Assembly (NCBI GenBank): GCA_013822735.1
Contig: PNKZ01000006.1
Location: forward strand, 1-64,000
Origin: Pirellula sp.
GTDB taxonomy: Bacteria; Planctomycetota; Planctomycetia; Pirellulales; PNKZ01
Direction of reading: 5' to 3'
DNA length: 64,000 nt
Part shown: positions 46,345-55,550 of the stretch, in pieces
Layout: the number at the start of each line of letters is the position of its first letter
Numbering within the stretch: the stretch's first letter is position 1
Made by a program: the position numbers and the translations under genes
Notes under the pieces: generated by a model
What the model saw: the letters and a program-made list of their open reading frames with translations, nothing else
Told to the model about the DNA's origin: nothing
Database searches by the model: none

Positions 46345-47379
46345 ATGGCCCGAATGATGAAAGCCCTGGTGAAAGCCAAACGCGAGCCGGGCTTGTGGAT
46401 GGAAGAGGTGCCGGTGCCGACGATCGGCGCCAACGACGTGCTCATTCGAATCAAAAAGAGCGCGATCTGCGGCACCGACGTGCACATCTACAATTGGGAC
46501 GAATGGTCCCAGAAGACCGTGCCGGTGCCGATGGTCACCGGTCATGAGTACGTCGGCGTCATCGAAGAAGTCGGCAGCGACGTCGTCGACTACCAGCCCG
46601 GCGACCGTGTGACTGGGGAAGGGCATATCACTTGCGGCCATTGTCGCAATTGCCGCGCGGGGCGACGGCACCTTTGTCGAAAAACGCTCGGCGTCGGCGT
46701 AAATCGTCCCGGGAGTTTCGGCGAGTTCTTCGCACTGCCCGCAGGCAACGCGTTCAAACTACCAAACGTCATTTCCGACGACTTGGCGTCGATCTTCGAT
46801 CCGTTCGGAAATGCGGTGCACACGGCGCTGTCGTTCGACTTGATCGGCGAAGACGTACTGATTACCGGCGCGGGCCCGATCGGCATCATGGCGGCTGCGG
46901 TGGCGAGGCACGTCGGAGCGCGTTACGTCGTGGTCACCGACGTAAACGACTATCGCTTGGCGCTCGCCGCGAAGAACGGCGCGACGTACGTGCTCAACCC
47001 GAAGCGAGAGAGCCTAGCGGATGCCATGAAGCATTTGGGAATGACCGAAGGGTTCGACGTCGGGCTCGAGATGTCGGGCAACGCTGCGGCATTTCAAGGA
47101 ATGCTCGAAGGGATGAACCACGGCGGCCGGATCGCCATACTTGGGATTTTCCCTTCGGCGGTGTCGGTCGACTTCAGCCAGATCATCTTTAAGGGGCTGC
47201 ATCTGAAGGGGATCTACGGCCGGGAAATGTTCGAAACTTGGTACAAAATGACGAGCATGCTGCAGAGCGGCCTCGACATTTCCCAAGTGATCACCCATCG
47301 GTTTCCGATCGACGACTTCGAAAAGGGATTCGAAGTGATGCGGTCGGGGATGTCGGGGAAGGTGATTCTGGAGTGGTAA
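46345..47379 (+). CDS. tdh: L-threonine 3-dehydrogenase
   Basis: A 344-residue zinc-dependent medium-chain dehydrogenase oxidising L-threonine to 2-amino-3-oxobutyrate, the substrate of kbl. The catalytic zinc ligand Cys42 ([15 protein letters not shown]), GHEYVG, and the structural-zinc cysteines in [16 protein letters not shown] are intact, as is the NAD motif [16 protein letters not shown] lies 7 nt before the ATG. The pair gives a threonine-to-glycine route. A terminator follows. Confidence 0.97.
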   Translation: MARMMKALVKAKREPGLWMEEVPVPTIGANDVLIRIKKSAICGTDVHIYNWDEWSQKTVPVPMVTGHEYVGVIEEVGSDVVDYQPGDRVTGEGHITCGHCRNCRAGRRHLCRKTLGVGVNRPGSFGEFFALPAGNAFKLPNVISDDLASIFDPFGNAVHTALSFDLIGEDVLITGAGPIGIMAAAVARHVGARYVVVTDVNDYRLALAAKNGATYVLNPKRESLADAMKHLGMTEGFDVGLEMSGNAAAFQGMLEGMNHGGRIAILGIFPSAVSVDFSQIIFKGLHLKGIYGREMFETWYKMTSMLQSGLDISQVITHRFPIDDFEKGFEVMRSGMSGKVILEW

Positions 47380-47398
47380 GGGCTGCCGGTTCGGGAAA

Positions 47399-47453
47399 AT
47401 TGCCCGTCTGCGGCCTTCCGCGGGGCCGAGAACTCCGGCTGACGGGCATTTTT
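47399..47453 (+). terminator. Rho-independent terminator after tdh
   Basis: Stem tgcccgtc (47401-47408) with gacgggca (47441-47448), an inner ccgcggggccg hairpin in the loop, and five T at the end (47449-47453). It separates the threonine operon from the iron locus. Confidence 0.8.
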
Positions 47454-47464
47454 CGCATTATTTC

Positions 47465-47493
47465 TTGACAGAAGTTCGGATAGCCAGTTTAAT
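47465..47493 (+). promoter_or_regulatory. Sigma-70-like promoter of the Bfd-like gene
   Basis: A perfect -35 TTGACA (47465-47470), a 17-nt spacer and a -10 TTTAAT (47488-47493). The expected start point is near 47500, just before the palindromic operator. Confidence 0.7.
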
Positions 47494-47504
47494 TACCTGT
47501 GGAT

Positions 47505-47519
47505 TGAGACTCAGTCTCA
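47505..47519. promoter_or_regulatory. Fur-box-like 7-1-7 palindrome
   Basis: TGAGACT-c-AGTCTCA, a perfect 7-1-7 inverted repeat. The 7-1-7 layout and TGA...TCA ends match the Fur family consensus shape. It overlaps the expected transcription start, so a bound repressor would block initiation. The iron-related gene downstream fits iron-dependent control. Confidence 0.6.
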
Positions 47520-47581
47520 CATCCCTTGCGTACGCCCGTTCGCTCCCGCCTCCCACGCCCTCGCCGGCATACCCGCCTAAG

Positions 47582-48049
47582 ATGGTTGTCTTCTACGATC
47601 TTGAGCGTCACGACTACGTCAGCTCGCTGCTGGCGCCGATTGTTGCTCCGTCGACAGACGCCGAGTGCGAAGCCGATCCGGTGATCTGCCGCTGCTTGCA
47701 AGTGCGACAATCGACGGTGATCAGCGCCGTAGAAAGCGGAGCCCGTTCGCTCTGCCAAATCGCTTGCTCGACCGGAGCAGGGGGCGGCTGCACGGCTTGC
47801 CACCGCAAGCTACGTCAATACTTCGTCGCTCACCGCCGGGCAGAAGCACCGGTTGTTCCGGCACTCGCCCCGGCCCTTCAAGACGCCCTAGACCACGGCG
47901 AGCTGAACGTCGCCGGGTCGTTCTGCGGTGAATCTACCTGCCTCAGCGGCGGCTGTGCCGCAATGGCCAACGCCGCGACAGGTGCTAGTGGCCACCCTCA
48001 TTCTCACCCATCTGCGATTGCAGATAGTTCGCCAAGCCAACTTCGCTAA
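47582..48049 (+). CDS. Bfd-like [2Fe-2S] ferredoxin protein
   Basis: A 155-residue protein with a bacterioferritin-associated ferredoxin domain: Cys36-x-Cys38 (ICRCL) and, 31 residues later, Cys70-x-x-Cys73 (GGCTACH), the C-x-C-x31-C-x2-C spacing of Bfd. Bfd reduces the heme of bacterioferritin to release stored iron. The N-terminal 35 residues and a C-terminal extension with four more Cys (including GESTCLSGGC and a His-rich tail) are extra compared with the 60-70-residue E. coli Bfd. I start at 47582; the frame is open to 47465 but that would place the start codon inside the promoter. Its last 65 nt overlap the end of bfr on the opposite strand. Confidence 0.8.
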   Translation: MVVFYDLERHDYVSSLLAPIVAPSTDAECEADPVICRCLQVRQSTVISAVESGARSLCQIACSTGAGGGCTACHRKLRQYFVAHRRAEAPVVPALAPALQDALDHGELNVAGSFCGESTCLSGGCAAMANAATGASGHPHSHPSAIADSSPSQLR

Positions 48050-48470
48050 TCAGGTTGAGTTGGGTTTCGAGCCAGTCGACGTGCTCTTCGCTCTCGACGA
48101 GGATCTTCTCCATCAGGTCGCGACTGCCGCCGTCTTTGAGCGTAATTGCCAAGGCCACGGCTTCGTTGTAGGCCTTCACCCCGGATGATTCGAGCTGCAG
48201 ATCGAACTCGAATTGCTCCTTCACGTCGTTGCCGGCGCGAATCACGCCGTAACGGGCGATTTCCGGCACGCCATCGAGGAAGAGAATGCGGTCGATGAGC
48301 ATGTCGGCATGTTTCATCTCGCCGATCGACTCGTGATAGTGCTTAGCGCCGAGCTTGGCGAAGCCCCAGTTTTTGCACATCTTCGCTTGAATGAAGTACT
48401 GGTTGATCGCCGTGAGCTCGATCGTGAGCGCTGCATTGAGCGCGTCGATGATTTGTTGATTGCCTTTCAT
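47985..48470 (-). CDS. bfr: Bacterioferritin
   Basis: A 161-residue heme-containing ferritin that oxidises and stores iron in a 24-mer. Ligands present: Glu18, Tyr25, Glu51, His54, Glu94, His130, and the heme-binding Met52 (GEMKHADML). At position 127, normally Glu of the ExxH pair, the sequence is Ser (VESEEHVD), with Glu at 126, 128 and 129. GGAG lies 7 nt before the ATG. It is convergent and overlaps the Bfd-like gene by 65 nt. Confidence 0.95.
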   Translation of the reverse strand: MKGNQQIIDALNAALTIELTAINQYFIQAKMCKNWGFAKLGAKHYHESIGEMKHADMLIDRILFLDGVPEIARYGVIRAGNDVKEQFEFDLQLESSGVKAYNEAVALAITLKDGGSRDLMEKILVESEEHVDWLETQLNLISEVGLANYLQSQMGENEGGH

Positions 48471-48823
48471 GGGCGTACTCCGAGTATGAGGAACGTGAGC
48501 GTGAATGCTTGTAAATCAATGCCAAACGCATAAAGAGAACCACTGACATCGGCACTTCCGAGCGAATTCTAGACTCGCGCGGCGCAAGTCGTCTAGAGCG
48601 CGGAGGTTGCGATCGATCGTCGACGCGCGGGCTGATACACGATTGCAATTGAAGAACGGCGTGCCCGGGCTTGAGCGACGACCGCGATACACGTCTCCTG
48701 CCGCCGCTCCCACGCTATTGAGAGCCACGCTCAGCTTGGCGGTGGGTTTTATCACCAGAATTCGCGGCTTAAAAAATTCCCCGCATCCGACGTCATTGCC
48801 GCCACGGCACGGCCGACTTGATA
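48471..48823. other. Intergenic spacer upstream of bfr
   Basis: About 350 nt. It contains the bfr leader and a 7-bp inverted repeat tctagac / gtctaga (48568-48597). No Fur-like palindrome like the one at 47505 was found on this side. No gene is supported. Confidence 0.5.
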
Positions 48824-50107
48824 CTAGGGCCGAACATCGAGGCAGACGACGTCGCCCGCTTCACTACGGCAGTAGATCCGCCCGTTCGCAAGCACCGGCA
48901 TGGTCCACGTGTGGGCCTCGAAGGCCTGTGTCTTCGCAAGTTCGACAAACCCCTTGGGCGTAGCCTCGGCCACGTGGAGCAACCCCTCGTCGGCAAGAAC
49001 GAGCAACTTGCCGTCGGCCAGCATGAGCGAGGCGCAACCAAAGCCGCGTTCTTCCCAGATGCGTTTTCCGGTCGCGAAGTCGAGGCAGACGAGCTTACAT
49101 TGTCGGGCCGTATGCGAGTTGCCGTGGACGCCGTAGAGCCGGCCCTGCCAAAGCACCGACGTGCACATGTGGTTCGACATTTCCTCGTTGCGATAAATCT
49201 CCACGAGCTTGTCGTCAACGAATTCCAAAAGCGCGCAGCCGGTGCCGTAGCCGGTGCTGATAAAAATCTTGCGGCCGCTGACCACCGGTGTCGTGCCGCT
49301 GGTCGTATACTGACTGGTCCAGTCGTACTTCGCGATTTCCTTGCCGTCGGCGGCGCGTACGACGACAAGACAATCGTTCGTCAGCGCCGCCACGAGTTGT
49401 TCGCTCTTACCGCCGTCGAAGAACACCGGCGAGCCGTAGCCGACGCGGTACGTGTTCGAACGCCACACGACTTTGCCGGTGGCCTTGTCGAAGGCAGCGA
49501 GACCGGCGATGTCGAGGATCAACAGATTGCCGTGCACCAGGGGCGACGACGTGAAGCCCCACTCGAGCGTCGGCACGCCGAGATCCTTCGGCAGGTTGAC
49601 GAGCCAGCGAACCTTGCCGGTCGCCGCATCCAAGGCATGCAGATGCCCCTCTTTGCTGAGCGTGAAGACGGTGTCGCCGTCGATCGTCGGCGTGGCGCCG
49701 GGTCCGCCGAGGTGCAGGTAGTCGATCAGACCACAGGGATAGGTATGTTTCCAAAGTTCGCGGCCGGTTTCCGCGTCGAAGCAGTAGACTGTTTCGCTAC
49801 CGTCGCGATTGCCGAGCGTGTAGGCGCGACCGGCCGCCACGGCGACGGAGCTATAGCCCAGGCCGACGTTGCCCGTCCACAATCGCTTCGGGCCGTCGCC
49901 AGGCCACTTGGCGAGCCATCCTTGTTCGGTGCTGATGCCATTGCGGTGCGGGCCGCGAAATGCGGGCCAATCGACCGTTTTGGGCGGAGCCTCGTTCGAC
50001 GACATCGCCTGCGCGGCCACCGGATCGCGCGCCGGATCAGCGACGACCGCGTCACAGCCCGCGGCGAGGAGTGAAAGACCAATGGCGATTCGATGAGCGG
50101 CATTCAC
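48824..50107 (-). CDS. PQQ-type beta-propeller lipoprotein
   Basis: A 427-residue exported protein starting with GTG at 50107 (GAGGG 8 nt upstream; the frame extends to 50173). The signal ends LLAAGC, a lipobox, so it is probably a lipoprotein. The mature part has PQQ-like propeller blades with the W-(K/R) motif, for example CFDAETGRELWKH, ALDAATGKVRWLV, AFDKATGKVVWRS and CLDFATGKRIWEE. Starting WPAFRGPHRNGIS, it matches the planctomycete 'outer membrane protein assembly BamB-like/PQQ' group. It is unlikely to be an enzyme; more likely a scaffold or sensor. Confidence 0.88.
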   Translation of the reverse strand: MNAAHRIAIGLSLLAAGCDAVVADPARDPVAAQAMSSNEAPPKTVDWPAFRGPHRNGISTEQGWLAKWPGDGPKRLWTGNVGLGYSSVAVAAGRAYTLGNRDGSETVYCFDAETGRELWKHTYPCGLIDYLHLGGPGATPTIDGDTVFTLSKEGHLHALDAATGKVRWLVNLPKDLGVPTLEWGFTSSPLVHGNLLILDIAGLAAFDKATGKVVWRSNTYRVGYGSPVFFDGGKSEQLVAALTNDCLVVVRAADGKEIAKYDWTSQYTTSGTTPVVSGRKIFISTGYGTGCALLEFVDDKLVEIYRNEEMSNHMCTSVLWQGRLYGVHGNSHTARQCKLVCLDFATGKRIWEERGFGCASLMLADGKLLVLADEGLLHVAEATPKGFVELAKTQAFEAHTWTMPVLANGRIYCRSEAGDVVCLDVRP

Positions 50108-50302
50108 GTTACGACCCTCGTCGTGGGGCAGACTGACCGGCCGTATTCTCGAAGTTCTCGCCGACCGCGACAAGGGACGGGCAACGTTTGATCTACTCGC
50201 GACACCGCAGAAAAATGGCCTTTACGAAATCGCACGTTAGAATTGGGGGTGTGATTGAGAATTACCGTACCGCTCTAAATCCTTACCCTTTGAGCCGAAT
50301 GC

Positions 50303-51400
50303 ATGCGTACGCTGACGTGCCCTCGTTGCCGTAAGTCCTGGGAGGTGGACGCGTTGCGCGCCGGCATGAAGGCCGTTTGTCCCAACTGCCAGGCCTCGAT
50401 CACAATTTCGGCCGGACCTGCCGCCGCAAAACCGGCGCCTGTGAGCGCGAGCCCGGCCGCCGCGACCGTTGCTCCCGTAACTGTATCCCAAGCGGCTATG
50501 AAGCCTGCCACGGTAACGGCGCCTAAGGTGGACGCTACGAAGGCAACCAGCAATGCGATCCCGGCGACTGATCGCCCGACGCCTGCGCAAGTCTCCGTCG
50601 CTTCTGCGCCGTCGGTCGTGCCGATCACTTCTCCGCCGACGACCATGAACGGCTCTGCGGGCCCCGTGCTTGCTAAACCTGCTTCCGAGGTTGCAACACA
50701 CAAAGGAATTGTCGCAACCGAAGTTCCCATCAACAACGAAGGACGAAACTCGCGACGGCCGATGGCTATCGCCTTCGTCTTACTACTGCTCGTGGCCGGC
50801 GGTGTCGCAGCGGTTTGGCGTCCTTGGGATCAACGTTCGGAGCAATCCGCCGTCGCCTTGCCGTCGAACAAGGTGCCGCCGGTCCCTCAGGCGAGCATCG
50901 CGACGCCGACGCTGCCGGAGTCGACTCCGCCGATCGTGGAACTTCCGCCGGCGCCCGTTGCGCCGTCGCCAGAGCAGAAGCTACCGCAGACATCCCCGAG
51001 CGTCGTCGAGCCCGTTCCGATGGCGAACTATTCGAGTCCGCCCATCCCGTCCGTTAAGCCCTCGTCGAGCTCGCCGTCGGCACCGGTTTTGGTCCAGAAA
51101 CCCGCCATAACCGAACCACCTCCCTCAACTCCGTCGATCGTTCGCAAGCCTGGTGCTCCGCCGCCAAAATACGATCGGGCCCCGCTCGCACCGGGAACGG
51201 AGGGAACGCAACCCGTGTCCCCGCAGACGCCGCTCAGAGCCGGCGATCACTTGCACGGCCAATACGAGGGTCGCTGGTACGCCGTGACCGTCGTCGAATC
51301 GGTTAACGACGGAACCGTTCGAGTCCGTTGGGATACCTGGGGTAAGGATATCGTCGGCAGCATCTCGCGCCTTCGCTTAAGGCTACCGGCGAAGAAGTAG
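50303..51400 (+). CDS. Zinc-ribbon single-pass membrane protein
   Basis: A 365-residue protein with an MJ0042-like zinc ribbon at the very N-terminus (Cys6, Cys9, Cys26, Cys29: CPRCRKSW ... CPNCQ), an Ala/Pro/Thr linker, one membrane helix (about 154-172) and a Pro/Ser-rich external part. The last 50 residues (about 317-365) form a small Tudor/SH3-like barrel (QYEGRWYAVTVVESVNDGTVRVRWD). This arrangement is common in planctomycetes. It is convergent with a kinase gene 25 nt away. Role unknown; the zinc ribbon may bind nucleic acid or protein. Confidence 0.78.
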   Translation: MRTLTCPRCRKSWEVDALRAGMKAVCPNCQASITISAGPAAAKPAPVSASPAAATVAPVTVSQAAMKPATVTAPKVDATKATSNAIPATDRPTPAQVSVASAPSVVPITSPPTTMNGSAGPVLAKPASEVATHKGIVATEVPINNEGRNSRRPMAIAFVLLLLVAGGVAAVWRPWDQRSEQSAVALPSNKVPPVPQASIATPTLPESTPPIVELPPAPVAPSPEQKLPQTSPSVVEPVPMANYSSPPIPSVKPSSSSPSAPVLVQKPAITEPPPSTPSIVRKPGAPPPKYDRAPLAPGTEGTQPVSPQTPLRAGDHLHGQYEGRWYAVTVVESVNDGTVRVRWDTWGKDIVGSISRLRLRLPAKK

Positions 51401-51425
51401 CGAATAGGACGACGCGCGGCCTCGC

Positions 51426-52481
51426 CTAGCGGGCGGCGTGTAACGCCTTACCGATGCGTGCCAATTCATCGGCCACCTCGCGCGTCGATTGCGGCCGATC
51501 GGCGGGCGACTTGGCCATCATCTTCTGAAATAGCGCGTCGAGTTCGACGGGCACATCCGGTCGATCATCACGCAAGCTCGGAATCGGACGATCGTGATGC
51601 GCCATTACCTTTTGTACCGGCGTGTCGCCCGGATAGGGGATACGGCCGACGAGAATCCGATAAAGCGAACAACCGAGAGCGTAGATATCGGCCCGATGGT
51701 CGGCGGCGTGCGTATCGCACGATTGCTCCGGCGACATGTAGTCGGGAGTTCCCATGACCTCGCCTTCGACCGTCAACGCGTTCTGCGTTTCGCTCGTGCT
51801 CGATGCGTCGTCGTCGGTGATTCGAGCCAAACCAAGATCAAGAATCTTGGCCTGGCCATCGGCGGTCACGAGAATGTTCGAGGGCTTTACGTCGCGATGT
51901 ACGATGTTGTTCTCATGCGCGTAGGCCAAGCCTTCGGCCGACTGACGCAGCAACTCGACGGCTTTCGCGACGCCCAGCGGAGCATTGGCATCCGCATAAA
52001 CGAGCAGGTCTTGCCCTTCAACGTATTCCATCACCAAGTAATGCAGACCGTGCGACTCGCCGGAATCATATGCGGCGACGACGTTGGGGTGCGTCAATCG
52101 CGCGGCAACCTGAACTTCGCGAAAGAACCGATCAATGATGCGCGGGATGGCGGAGACGTGCGGCGGCAAGACTTTCAGCGCCACGATGCGATGCATCCGG
52201 CGATGCTTGGCTTTGTAAACTTTGCCCATCGCGCCGGCACCGATCTTGTCGAGAATCAAATACTCGCCGAGAATCAGTCCCTTGCCGCGCCCTTGATAAA
52301 GATTGATCGCTTGAAACTTCGTGAGCTTGCCGTCCTGAACCAGCTTCCGAACCAACGCTTCGACGTCAGGCTCTTGTCCGCTGACGACGGTCCATTCCTT
52401 TAAAAGCGTAGTAACCTCGCCGCTCGACATCAGGCCGTGAACGGTGAGGCTCTCGACGAATTGTTGTGCTGTGAGTGCCAT
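51426..52481 (-). CDS. Soluble Ser/Thr protein kinase
   Basis: A 351-residue kinase starting MALTAQQFVESL at 52481. It shares the N-terminal module and much of the kinase domain with the 1478-residue kinase at 8553 (KLTKFQAINLYQGRGKG; HRRM(K/H)RIVALKVLPPH). Motifs: P-loop GAGAMG (81-86), Lys103, HRDVKPSNIL (195-204), DLG in place of DFG (215-217), and GTPDYMSPEQ. It ends straight after the kinase domain, so it lacks membrane and sensor parts and is probably cytoplasmic. The frame extends upstream to 52568 but without similarity. Partner or substrate unknown. Confidence 0.95.
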   Translation of the reverse strand: MALTAQQFVESLTVHGLMSSGEVTTLLKEWTVVSGQEPDVEALVRKLVQDGKLTKFQAINLYQGRGKGLILGEYLILDKIGAGAMGKVYKAKHRRMHRIVALKVLPPHVSAIPRIIDRFFREVQVAARLTHPNVVAAYDSGESHGLHYLVMEYVEGQDLLVYADANAPLGVAKAVELLRQSAEGLAYAHENNIVHRDVKPSNILVTADGQAKILDLGLARITDDDASSTSETQNALTVEGEVMGTPDYMSPEQSCDTHAADHRADIYALGCSLYRILVGRIPYPGDTPVQKVMAHHDRPIPSLRDDRPDVPVELDALFQKMMAKSPADRPQSTREVADELARIGKALHAAR

Positions 52482-52722
52482 CTTGCCCGATCCATAGGTT
52501 GCGAGACAACATGCATGCACCCGCAGCGCATGCTCCCTTATTATGAGCGGCACGGTACGGCCCGACAATAGACATCACGCAGCCGCGTCACGACTTCCCG
52601 CGCCGCGTTAGGTCGAGCTAAATTCCGCAGTGTGCGCTAAGTCGAATCCCGATGATTATTGGTCGACGAAACATACTGTGCCGTTTACGCACTCCCGATC
52701 GAACCATCGAAACTAAGAACAC

Positions 52723-54111
52723 ATGACCAAACCGCTCGTCGTGCTGAATGTCGTGGGACTTGCGCCGGAGCACCTCGGCCCGGATACTCCGCATCTGACG
52801 CGTCTCGCCCACGACGGTTTCTCCTGCCCGCTCGGCACGGTACTGCCGGCCGTAACGTGCTCCGCCCAGTCGACGATCCTGACGGGACTGACTCCGCGCG
52901 ACCACAGCATCGTCGGCAACGGTTGGTATTTCCGCGACTTGGCCGAGGTGATGTTCTGGAAACAGTCGAACCATCTCGTGGCGGGAGAACGCCTTTACGA
53001 AACCGGGAGACGACGGGATCCACGCTATACGACGGCGAAACTCTTCTGGTGGTACAACATGTACGCGCCCGTCGAGTGGTCGATAACGCCGCGGCCGAGC
53101 TACCCTTCCGATGGCCGGAAAGTGTTCGACAGCTATAGTCGGCCTGCCGATTGGAAAGACGAGTTGCAAGCCAAACTCGGCATCTTCCCGCTCTTAAAGT
53201 TCTGGGGGCCGGGCACCGACATTACGAGCACACGGTGGATCGTCGATGCGGCGCTCGACGCCTTGAAATCGAAGCGGCCGACGCTGTCGCTCGTTTACTT
53301 GCCGCACCTAGACTACAACTTTCAACGCTTCGGCCCTGCCGATCCTCGTTGTCGCCAAGATCTTCGTGAAGTCGATGCGGAGGCAGGCCGCTTAATTGCC
53401 CACGCGCGCGAGAGCGGAGCAGAAGTGGTCGTACTTTCTGAGTATGCAATTACGGAAGTCGAGCGGCCGGTCCACCTCAACCGCGTGTTGCGAGAGCATG
53501 GATACCTGAGCGTGCGCAACGAACTCCCCGGTTGGGAGACGCTCGATTGCGGAGCCAGCCGCGCCTTCGCGGTCGCCGACCATCAATTGGCGCACGTGTA
53601 CGTCGACCAGGAATCAGATCTGCGGTCCGTTGCCGAACTGCTTCGCAAAACACCCGGCGTGGAGATGGTGCTCGATCGCGCGGCCCAGCACGAATTCGGA
53701 ATCGACCATCCGCGTAGCGGCGACTTAGTCGTCGTCGCCGAGCGGCGCAGCTGGTTCACCTACTACTTCTGGCTCGACGACGCGCTGGCACCAGATTACG
53801 CACGCACCGTCGATATTCATCGCAAGCCGGGCTACGATCCCGTGGAGCTATTCGTCGACCCGAAGCTGCGCTTTCCCAAGGTTCGTGTCGCTCGACGTCT
53901 CGCACGAAAGTTGCTCGGCTTCCGATACTACATGGACGTGATCGGGCTCGACCCGTCGATCGTGCGCGGAAGCCACGGTCGCTTGCCGGAACCCGGCCGT
54001 GAACAGAGCGACGGGCCCGTTTTCATTTGCTCAAATCGAGCGTTTGCTCGCGATTCGTTGGCGATGACCGAGGTGAAGCAACTGTTGCTCGATTTGCAAT
54101 TCGGGGGCTAG
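52723..54111 (+). CDS. Type I phosphodiesterase/nucleotide pyrophosphatase family protein
   Basis: A 462-residue alkaline-phosphatase superfamily protein. The nucleophile Thr45 lies in LPAVTCSAQSTILTGL, followed by PRDHSIVGNGWYFRD; later metal ligands are suggested by YLPHLDYNFQRFGP, VVLSEYAI and VADHQLAHVYV. The first metal Asp of the superfamily (vDG) reads NVVG here, as I remember from the EboF-like branch. None of the other ebo genes (eboA-E) is nearby. The end FRYYMDVIGLDPSIVRGSHGR is family-typical. Substrate unknown. Confidence 0.82.
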   Translation: MTKPLVVLNVVGLAPEHLGPDTPHLTRLAHDGFSCPLGTVLPAVTCSAQSTILTGLTPRDHSIVGNGWYFRDLAEVMFWKQSNHLVAGERLYETGRRRDPRYTTAKLFWWYNMYAPVEWSITPRPSYPSDGRKVFDSYSRPADWKDELQAKLGIFPLLKFWGPGTDITSTRWIVDAALDALKSKRPTLSLVYLPHLDYNFQRFGPADPRCRQDLREVDAEAGRLIAHARESGAEVVVLSEYAITEVERPVHLNRVLREHGYLSVRNELPGWETLDCGASRAFAVADHQLAHVYVDQESDLRSVAELLRKTPGVEMVLDRAAQHEFGIDHPRSGDLVVVAERRSWFTYYFWLDDALAPDYARTVDIHRKPGYDPVELFVDPKLRFPKVRVARRLARKLLGFRYYMDVIGLDPSIVRGSHGRLPEPGREQSDGPVFICSNRAFARDSLAMTEVKQLLLDLQFGG

Positions 54112-54137
54112 AACGAGCAATTGACTACGTCTCTCGT

Positions 54138-55304
54138 TCAATCGTCGCGCACGATTCCCAGGTCTTCGTAGAGTGCTGTTAGCAGTGATTTGATCCGCTT
54201 CTGATGGCGCACTTCGCCGCACGTGCCGTTCAGCACCAAGGCGATGCAAAGCCCGTGCTTCGGATCGGCAAATCCGACGGACGATTGCGAACCGCTATGG
54301 CCAAACGCCGAATCGCTCGCGTGGCGTCCGTAGCCGTACGGCACCGTGTCGATTCCATAACGCCGATTGTTGGGAATGATTCCGAGTCCCCAATCGAGAG
54401 TATGGCGAAATGTTTCGTCGAACATACCGACGCGCGAGCGAGCGGTAAGCAGTGCAACCGAGTCGGGCGTGAGCGTCTGAACTCCGTCGAGGGCTCCACC
54501 TGCCGAAAGCATCTCATAGAGTTTCACAAGTTGCCGCATAGGGCCGTGCGCATTGCCGCCGGGAGCGCACGCCGACAATCCCGCCGGCATGCTCCACGGA
54601 TGCGGTCTTAATGTCGGTAGAGCGTCGCCGCGCGCCTCCGTATTCGCCATGATACCAAGTCGCGACCCGTACCCCTCGCGAACGGCCTCGGGCATGCCGA
54701 TCCAGCAATCGACCATTCCCAAAGGCAAGAAGATTTGCTCGCGCACATAGTGTGAGAACGAATTGCCGCTCAACCGCGCCACGACCTCTCCCAACACATA
54801 CCAACTTGTGTACGGGTGATATCCGGCCCGTTTCCCCGGCACCCACTCGCGCTCAAGCGGCGCCACGCAAAGCCTGCGGATGATTTCGTCCCAAGGGGTT
54901 GCAGCGTCCCCTAGATCGATAAAGCGAAATCCGCCGACATGCGTGAGCAGATGCTTGATTGTCACGCCTTGCTTTCCATTCGCGGCAAACTCGGGAATGT
55001 GCACCCCAACCGGATCGTCGAGCTGTAGAAATCCGCGCTCGATCAACTGCATGATGGCGATTGCCGTGACCGGCTTTCCGGATGAGAGCCACAACATGAG
55101 CGTGTCGGTCTGCATCAAGCGTTCGCCGTCCTCCATCGAGCTAGGTCGGGCCAGCCCAATCGCGACGTCGCAGACAGGTTCGCCAAGTCGTGAAACCGCC
55201 AATTGAGCGCCGATGTGCAAACCGGCTCGCATCCCGTCGAAAATGGCCTGGGAAGCATGCGGAAAGGAGTCGGAAAACTCCGCAACCTGGAGAAAGTCGT
55301 TCAT
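54138..55304 (-). CDS. Beta-lactamase family serine hydrolase
   Basis: A 388-residue member of the class C beta-lactamase/esterase (PF00144) family. The catalytic tetrad SxxK is Ser74-x-x-Lys77 (LSSGKPV); YTS serves as the YxN motif and GHSG stands for KTG. No signal peptide is seen, so it is probably a cytoplasmic esterase or peptidase rather than a resistance enzyme. It is convergent with the phosphodiesterase gene (26 nt apart) and divergent from the SorC-like gene. Confidence 0.9.
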   Translation of the reverse strand: MNDFLQVAEFSDSFPHASQAIFDGMRAGLHIGAQLAVSRLGEPVCDVAIGLARPSSMEDGERLMQTDTLMLWLSSGKPVTAIAIMQLIERGFLQLDDPVGVHIPEFAANGKQGVTIKHLLTHVGGFRFIDLGDAATPWDEIIRRLCVAPLEREWVPGKRAGYHPYTSWYVLGEVVARLSGNSFSHYVREQIFLPLGMVDCWIGMPEAVREGYGSRLGIMANTEARGDALPTLRPHPWSMPAGLSACAPGGNAHGPMRQLVKLYEMLSAGGALDGVQTLTPDSVALLTARSRVGMFDETFRHTLDWGLGIIPNNRRYGIDTVPYGYGRHASDSAFGHSGSQSSVGFADPKHGLCIALVLNGTCGEVRHQKRIKSLLTALYEDLGIVRDD

Positions 55305-55550
55305 CGATATTACCGCGGACTATGTCCCAAACTACGGCCGTCCGGCATTCTTGCGGAGCGGCCGACTTTCCCTGCCGATGATAACCGCGAGCAGGCGGAA
55401 ACCTAGGGTAAATTTGACATTCGAGCATTGGCTTCGGCTAGAATGCCGAAACTGTGACGCAGTTCGACAGTTTGTTTTCAACATCACTGTCCGCCTTCAC
55501 TTCGCCGAGCCTCGCACGCCGTCGAAGCGAACTTCGTGAGGAGTCTCGCC

